Shown here one piece after another: positions 60,527 to 64,000 of a stretch of DNA of 64,000 nucleotides; within the stretch, counting starts at the first letter, position 1, and every line of letters starts with the position of its first letter. Source of the stretch: Streptomyces cirratus (GTDB lineage: Bacteria > Actinomycetota > Actinomycetes > Streptomycetales > Streptomycetaceae); assembly GCF_014650775.1 (NCBI RefSeq), contig NZ_BMVP01000012.1, positions 124,001 to 188,000 of the forward strand, given 5' to 3'. Made by a program: the position numbers and the translations under genes. The notes under the pieces are model-generated. The model saw nothing but the letters and a program-made list of their open reading frames with translations, made no database searches and was not told where the DNA came from.

Positions 60527-62334
60527 CAACGCCGGCCTCCGTCGGCTCCTTCCGGCCGCAGCAGGTCCTCGCCGAACAGCGCGTCGTCGGCGCGGGCCAG
60601 GGCCCGTACGTCCGGGGTGAGGACCTCGTACTCGCCGCGCACCACGCCGTCGAGGAAGAGGGTGCGCATCAGGGTGCGCTGCACCTTGCCGCTGCTGGTG
60701 CGGCGTACGGCGCCGGGCCGGACCAGCAGCACGTTGCCGGCCGGGATCTCGAACTCCTTGCCGATGAGGGCCTGGATCTTCTGCGCGACGGTGCGCAGCT
60801 CGGCGGAGCCGGCGCCCCGCACCTCCTGGATGAGGACGAGGTGTTCGCGGCCCGCGTCCACGGAGAACGCGGCGCCCACGCCGAAGGTCAGGGCGGGACT
60901 GACGGTCCGGGCCGCCCACTCGATGTCCTGCGGGTAGACGTTGCGGCCGTTGATGATGATGACTTCCTTGAGGCGTCCGGTGACGTACAGCTCGCCGTCG
61001 TCGAACATGCCGAGGTCGCCGGTGCGCAGGAAGCCGCTCTCCTCGTCGTTGAGGCTGGCGCGGAAGGTCCGGATGGTCTCGGTGGGCCGCTTCCAGTAGC
61101 CGCGGGCCACGCTGTAGCCGCGCAGCCAGATCTCACCGACGGCGCCGGGCGGCAGCTCGTGGTGGGTCAGCGGGTCCACGATGCGCACCTCGATGTCGAC
61201 CGGTCTGCCGCAGCCGACCAGCGTCTGCACGCGCTCCTCGGTGCCGGCTCCGGCGGCCCGGTCGCGCTCCAGGGCGCTCTTGTCGAAGTCCTTGCGCACG
61301 TGGGGGGTGCCGGGGGTGCCGCCGGAGACGACGAGGGTCGCCTCGGCGAGTCCGTAGCAGGGGCGCAGCGCCTCGGGCCGGAAGCCGGCGGGGGCGAACC
61401 GTGCGGCGAACTCGTCGAGGCTTTCGGGGCGGACGGGTTCGGCGCCGTTGAGGGCGAGGCGCCAGCGGGACAGGTCGAGCGCGGCGATCTGTTCGTCCTT
61501 GACGCGGCGCACGCACAGGTCGTAGCAGAAGTTGGGGCCGCCGCCGACGGTGACGCCGTACTCGTCGATGGCCTGGAGCCAGCGCAGGGGCCGCTTGACG
61601 AAGGACAGCGGGGTCACCTGGACGCTGTGCGTACCCAGCCAGACGGGGTGCAGGAGGTGCGCGACGAGGCCCATGTCGTGGAAGTACGGCAACCAGCTGC
61701 CGAAGCGGTCCTCGCGGGTGGTGCGGAGCAGCTTCTGCAGGGCCGCCTGGTTGGCGAGCAGGTTGCGGTGGGTGACGGTCACGCCGCGCGGTTCGGAGAC
61801 CGAGCCGGAGGTGTACTGGAGGAAGGCGTAGTCGTCCTGGCGCACGGTGACGGGGCGCCAGGCGTCGGCGTCACCGATGGCGGGGACGTCGCTGACCACG
61901 CAGGCCGCGTCGGGGCGGGAGTTGCGGGCGAGCCAGAGGGCGACCTCGGGGGCTGCGGCCGTCTCGGTGAGGACGACCTTCGCGCCGGTGTCCTGGAGGA
62001 CGGCGGTGGTGCGGTTGAGCCGCTTGTCGCGACCGGCCTCGCCGGGCAGGGGTACGGGGACGGCGACGGCGCCCGCGTAGAGGCAGCCGGCAAAGGCCTT
62101 GAGGAACTCGACGGTCGAGGAGTAGACCAGCAGGACGGGCTGTTCCCCCACTCCGTACTCCTGGAGGCAGGCGGCGATCCGTCTCGCCTCCCGGTCCAGT
62201 TCGCCGTAGGTGAGGTGTTCGGCCACCGTTCCGCCGGCGGTGTCGCGGAGGAAGATGTGCACATCCTCGTCGGCGAGTTCCGCCGCCCGCGCGCGGAGCA
62301 GTTCGGTGAAGGTGGCGAAGCGTGACTCTGACAT
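60523..62334 (-). CDS. Fatty acyl-AMP ligase (FAAL)
   Basis: 603 residues from ATG 62334. YTSGSVSEPRGV is the P-loop (Arg where Lys is usual), YGLAEATLVVSGG the A5 motif, RTGDLG the A7 and SGKVQR the A10 lysine. WLPYFHDMGLV is the FAAL-type insertion near the active site. FAALs activate free fatty acids and hand them to an ACP rather than CoA. First gene of the core operon. Confidence 0.92.
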   Translation of the reverse strand: MSESRFATFTELLRARAAELADEDVHIFLRDTAGGTVAEHLTYGELDREARRIAACLQEYGVGEQPVLLVYSSTVEFLKAFAGCLYAGAVAVPVPLPGEAGRDKRLNRTTAVLQDTGAKVVLTETAAAPEVALWLARNSRPDAACVVSDVPAIGDADAWRPVTVRQDDYAFLQYTSGSVSEPRGVTVTHRNLLANQAALQKLLRTTREDRFGSWLPYFHDMGLVAHLLHPVWLGTHSVQVTPLSFVKRPLRWLQAIDEYGVTVGGGPNFCYDLCVRRVKDEQIAALDLSRWRLALNGAEPVRPESLDEFAARFAPAGFRPEALRPCYGLAEATLVVSGGTPGTPHVRKDFDKSALERDRAAGAGTEERVQTLVGCGRPVDIEVRIVDPLTHHELPPGAVGEIWLRGYSVARGYWKRPTETIRTFRASLNDEESGFLRTGDLGMFDDGELYVTGRLKEVIIINGRNVYPQDIEWAARTVSPALTFGVGAAFSVDAGREHLVLIQEVRGAGSAELRTVAQKIQALIGKEFEIPAGNVLLVRPGAVRRTSSGKVQRTLMRTLFLDGVVRGEYEVLTPDVRALARADDALFGEDLLRPEGADGGRRW

Positions 62335-62489
62335 CCGCGGCATCCCCTCGCGTCTGCGGGCCCCCGTGGGTGGCGGACCTCGTCTTCGCGCCGATGGTCC
62401 CCGTACGTCCTTAAGGGGCGCTTGCGCGCGTCGCACTCAGGGGGTGGCAGGGGTGCGCGCGGCCGGGGGGCGGGCGGGAGGCTCGGGGC

Positions 62490-63476
62490 ATGAACACCAA
62501 CACCGACAACGGCGCCGACGCCGGAGCCCCGCAGCCGTCGGCCCTGGTCTTTCCCGGGATGCAGCCGACCGCTTTCTCCGAGGTCGCGAAGTTCATGCTG
62601 GTCAACCCGTATGCGCGTGAGCTGTACGCGATCGCGGACGAGGTGCTCGGCTACCGGCTGGCCGACCGCTACCAGCAGACGGAGGGCGACTATTCCCTGT
62701 ACGGGCAGATCTCGTTCGTCGTGAACTGCCTGGCGCTGGCGCGCTGGGCAGCGGACCGGCTGGACGTCACACCTGCCTTCGTCACGGGTCCCAGCTTCGG
62801 CGCGCGGGCCGCCGCCGTGCACTGCGGGGTGCTCGAATTCCCCGACGCGGTACGGATGACGGCGCGGCTGGCGACCGTGATGGACGAGTACTTCGAGCGG
62901 GAGCACCCGGCCCTGGTGACCCAGTCGATCGCGCGGGTACCGCAGGAGAAGGTGGAGCTGCTGCGACGGGAACTCGACGAGCGGGGCGAGTGGAGCGACG
63001 TCTCCTGCGTCGTCGACCACGACTTCACGATGCTGACGGTCCACGAGTCGGTATTGGACTGGCTCCAGCGGCGGATCCGGTCGCTGGGCGGGATGTCGAT
63101 GTACACGATGAAGCCGCCCATGCACTCGTACCTCTTCGGCGGCCTGCGGGACCGGGTGGACGCGGAGGTCTTCGACGGCCTGACCTGGTCCGAGCCCCGG
63201 CTGCCGGTGGTCGCCGACCAGGACGGCCGGGTGGTGACCACCGGCGAGGGCGTGCGCGGGATGCTGCTGGACGGTTTCGTGCGGACGGTGCGCTGGCCCG
63301 CTGTGGTGGAGACCCTGTCGCGGGCGGGGGTGGGCCGGCTGTACGTGTCCGGGCAGGACGGGCTGTTCACCCGGGTGGCCTGCACCACGCGCGCCTTCGA
63401 GGTGGTGCCGATGACGCCCCGTTCCGCGATGCGGCCGGCGCCGCGCCGGATGCCGGTGGCGGCAGCAGCCGCTTGA
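62490..63476 (+). CDS. Discrete malonyl-CoA:ACP acyltransferase-like protein
   Basis: 328 residues. FPGMQP, TGPSFGARAAA (nucleophilic Ser in GxSxG) and MKPPMHSYLF (His) match FabD-type acyltransferases. The PKS already has its own AT, so this one may load another ACP or edit it. Divergent from the FAAL, with 155 bases between for a two-way promoter. Confidence 0.82.
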   Translation: MNTNTDNGADAGAPQPSALVFPGMQPTAFSEVAKFMLVNPYARELYAIADEVLGYRLADRYQQTEGDYSLYGQISFVVNCLALARWAADRLDVTPAFVTGPSFGARAAAVHCGVLEFPDAVRMTARLATVMDEYFEREHPALVTQSIARVPQEKVELLRRELDERGEWSDVSCVVDHDFTMLTVHESVLDWLQRRIRSLGGMSMYTMKPPMHSYLFGGLRDRVDAEVFDGLTWSEPRLPVVADQDGRVVTTGEGVRGMLLDGFVRTVRWPAVVETLSRAGVGRLYVSGQDGLFTRVACTTRAFEVVPMTPRSAMRPAPRRMPVAAAAA

Positions 63477-63498
63477 CGGTCCGACGTCCGGACGACGC

Positions 63499-63536
63499 CC
63501 GAAGGGGCCGGCGCCTCTCGGCACCGGCCCCTTCGG
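63499..63536. terminator. Bidirectional hairpin terminator
   Basis: A 17-bp stem (63499-63515 with 63520-63536, one mismatch) and 4-base loop lie between the convergent acyltransferase and PQQ-repeat genes. Confidence 0.8.
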
Positions 63537-63557
63537 CGTTCCCTCGCGCCCGGGCTG

Positions 63558-64000
63558 CTACTTGCCGTCCACCGTGAAGGCGTAGAAGGTGCCGGAGGTC
63601 AGGCTGCCGGTGGTGCCGGCACCCTGGCTGAACCGGGCGTAGCCGTTGCCCCAGTAGACGGTGCCGTCGACGACGGCCGGGCCGGCGTTGGAGGAGTACG
63701 GCGCGTCGAACTCCCACAGGTACTTGCCGGTCGCCGCGTCCAGGGCGTACATCGCACCGCTGGTGGAGCCGCCGAAGACGACGCCGTTGGCAGTGGTCAG
63801 GGCGCCCCAGGCGAAGCCGTCGGTCTTGTCCTCGACCTGCCACAGGATCCGGCCGGTCTGCGGGTCGAGTGCTGCGAAGGAACTGCGGCTGGTCGAGGTG
63901 CCGCCGGCCAGGGTGTACGGGATGCGGAAGAAGTTGGCCTCGGCGATGTAGATGCGCCGGTCGTCGTTGGCGGTGCCCCACTCGATACCGCCGATGTGGC
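63558..64000 (-). CDS. PQQ-binding-like beta-propeller protein, 5' end beyond the window
   Basis: The last 147 residues are visible: repeats AALDPQTGRILWQVE and MYALDAATGKYLWEFD with GAL, GPAVVDGTVYWG strands, the pattern of PQQ-enzyme beta-propellers. No catalytic site lies in this part. The stop is TAG at 63560-63558. It is probably an exported dehydrogenase or scaffold protein and looks outside the gene cluster. Confidence 0.8.
   Translation of the reverse strand, partial: HIGGIEWGTANDDRRIYIAEANFFRIPYTLAGGTSTSRSSFAALDPQTGRILWQVEDKTDGFAWGALTTANGVVFGGSTSGAMYALDAATGKYLWEFDAPYSSNAGPAVVDGTVYWGNGYARFSQGAGTTGSLTSGTFYAFTVDGK

Noticed and set aside
60527..60919. N-terminal extension of the ACAD frame
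   Set aside because: It lies over the FAAL C-terminus in another frame; the GTG at 60526 overlapping the FAAL stop is the natural start.
1..64000. CRISPR arrays, rRNA or tRNA genes, intact insertion sequences
   Set aside because: None seen; the only repeats are short coding microsatellites, operator pairs, hairpins and the GGGGA elements.

Overview
The window reads as chromosomal DNA of a Streptomyces-type actinomycete. Base composition is very GC-rich. There are SARP and large LuxR/LAL regulators, an AfsA-type butyrolactone gene, a TTA (bldA-type) leucine codon in a pathway regulator, and a modular PKS with FAAL, ACPs and PPTases. Nothing was searched or aligned; family calls are from motif recognition.

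Region 1 (1-8.7 kb) is an accessory island. A phosphotransferase gene runs off the left edge, and a truncated serine beta-lactamase-type hydrolase marks a scar at about 1457. From there a leftward gene train encodes a sigma-like protein, an HTH protein, an ImmA/IrrE-type metallopeptidase with a C-terminal zinc ribbon, a DUF3892 protein, a single-domain ubiquitin-like protein (multiubiquitin family), an E1/ThiF-like adenylyltransferase and a DUF6527 protein. A large unrecognised protein is encoded divergently.

Region 2 (8.7-16.5 kb) is a fructose/fructan-type locus set in gene relics. It has a PfkB kinase, a lipoprotein-permease-ATPase sugar importer and a LacI regulator, with tandem LacI-type operator pairs at both ends. 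The leftmost operator pair now faces only the 5' stub of a probable secreted GH32 enzyme followed by a frameshifted S8 protease relic. Two decayed corA 3' ends, each preceded by a related GGGGA-rich element, lie at 9.1-9.4 and 16.4-16.5 kb.

Region 3 (16.5-21.6 kb) is a leftward set of five genes: an unknown protein, a DUF6345-like protein with a caspase-like His/Cys pair, an unknown protein with a papain-like Cys/His pattern, a VioB-type ferritin-like protein and a YVTN beta-propeller.

Region 4 (22-34 kb) is mostly ordinary metabolism: TetR, APC permease and exported agmatine deiminase; glpF-glpK; two small membrane proteins and a TetR regulator; a zinc-ribbon protein, an alcohol dehydrogenase, a HypE-like protein and an MFS transporter.

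Region 5 (34-63.5 kb) is a biosynthetic gene cluster. Its regulatory arm has AfsA, SARP, two LuxR-type ATPases and an HTH regulator. The core is one leftward eight-gene operon (62.3 to 51.3 kb): FAAL, acyl-CoA dehydrogenase, ACP, KS-AT-ACP PKS, KAS III, FkbH-like glyceryl transferase, ACP and PPTase. The inferred logic is: activate and desaturate a fatty acid, extend it once to a beta-ketoacyl thioester, then condense it with glyceryl-S-ACP to a 3-acyl-5-hydroxymethyl tetronate of the RK-682 type. Two secreted bulb-lectin proteins, a degenerate adenylating enzyme, a degenerate prenyl synthase and a PptH/PptT-like pair lie inside. A PQQ-repeat protein runs off the right edge.
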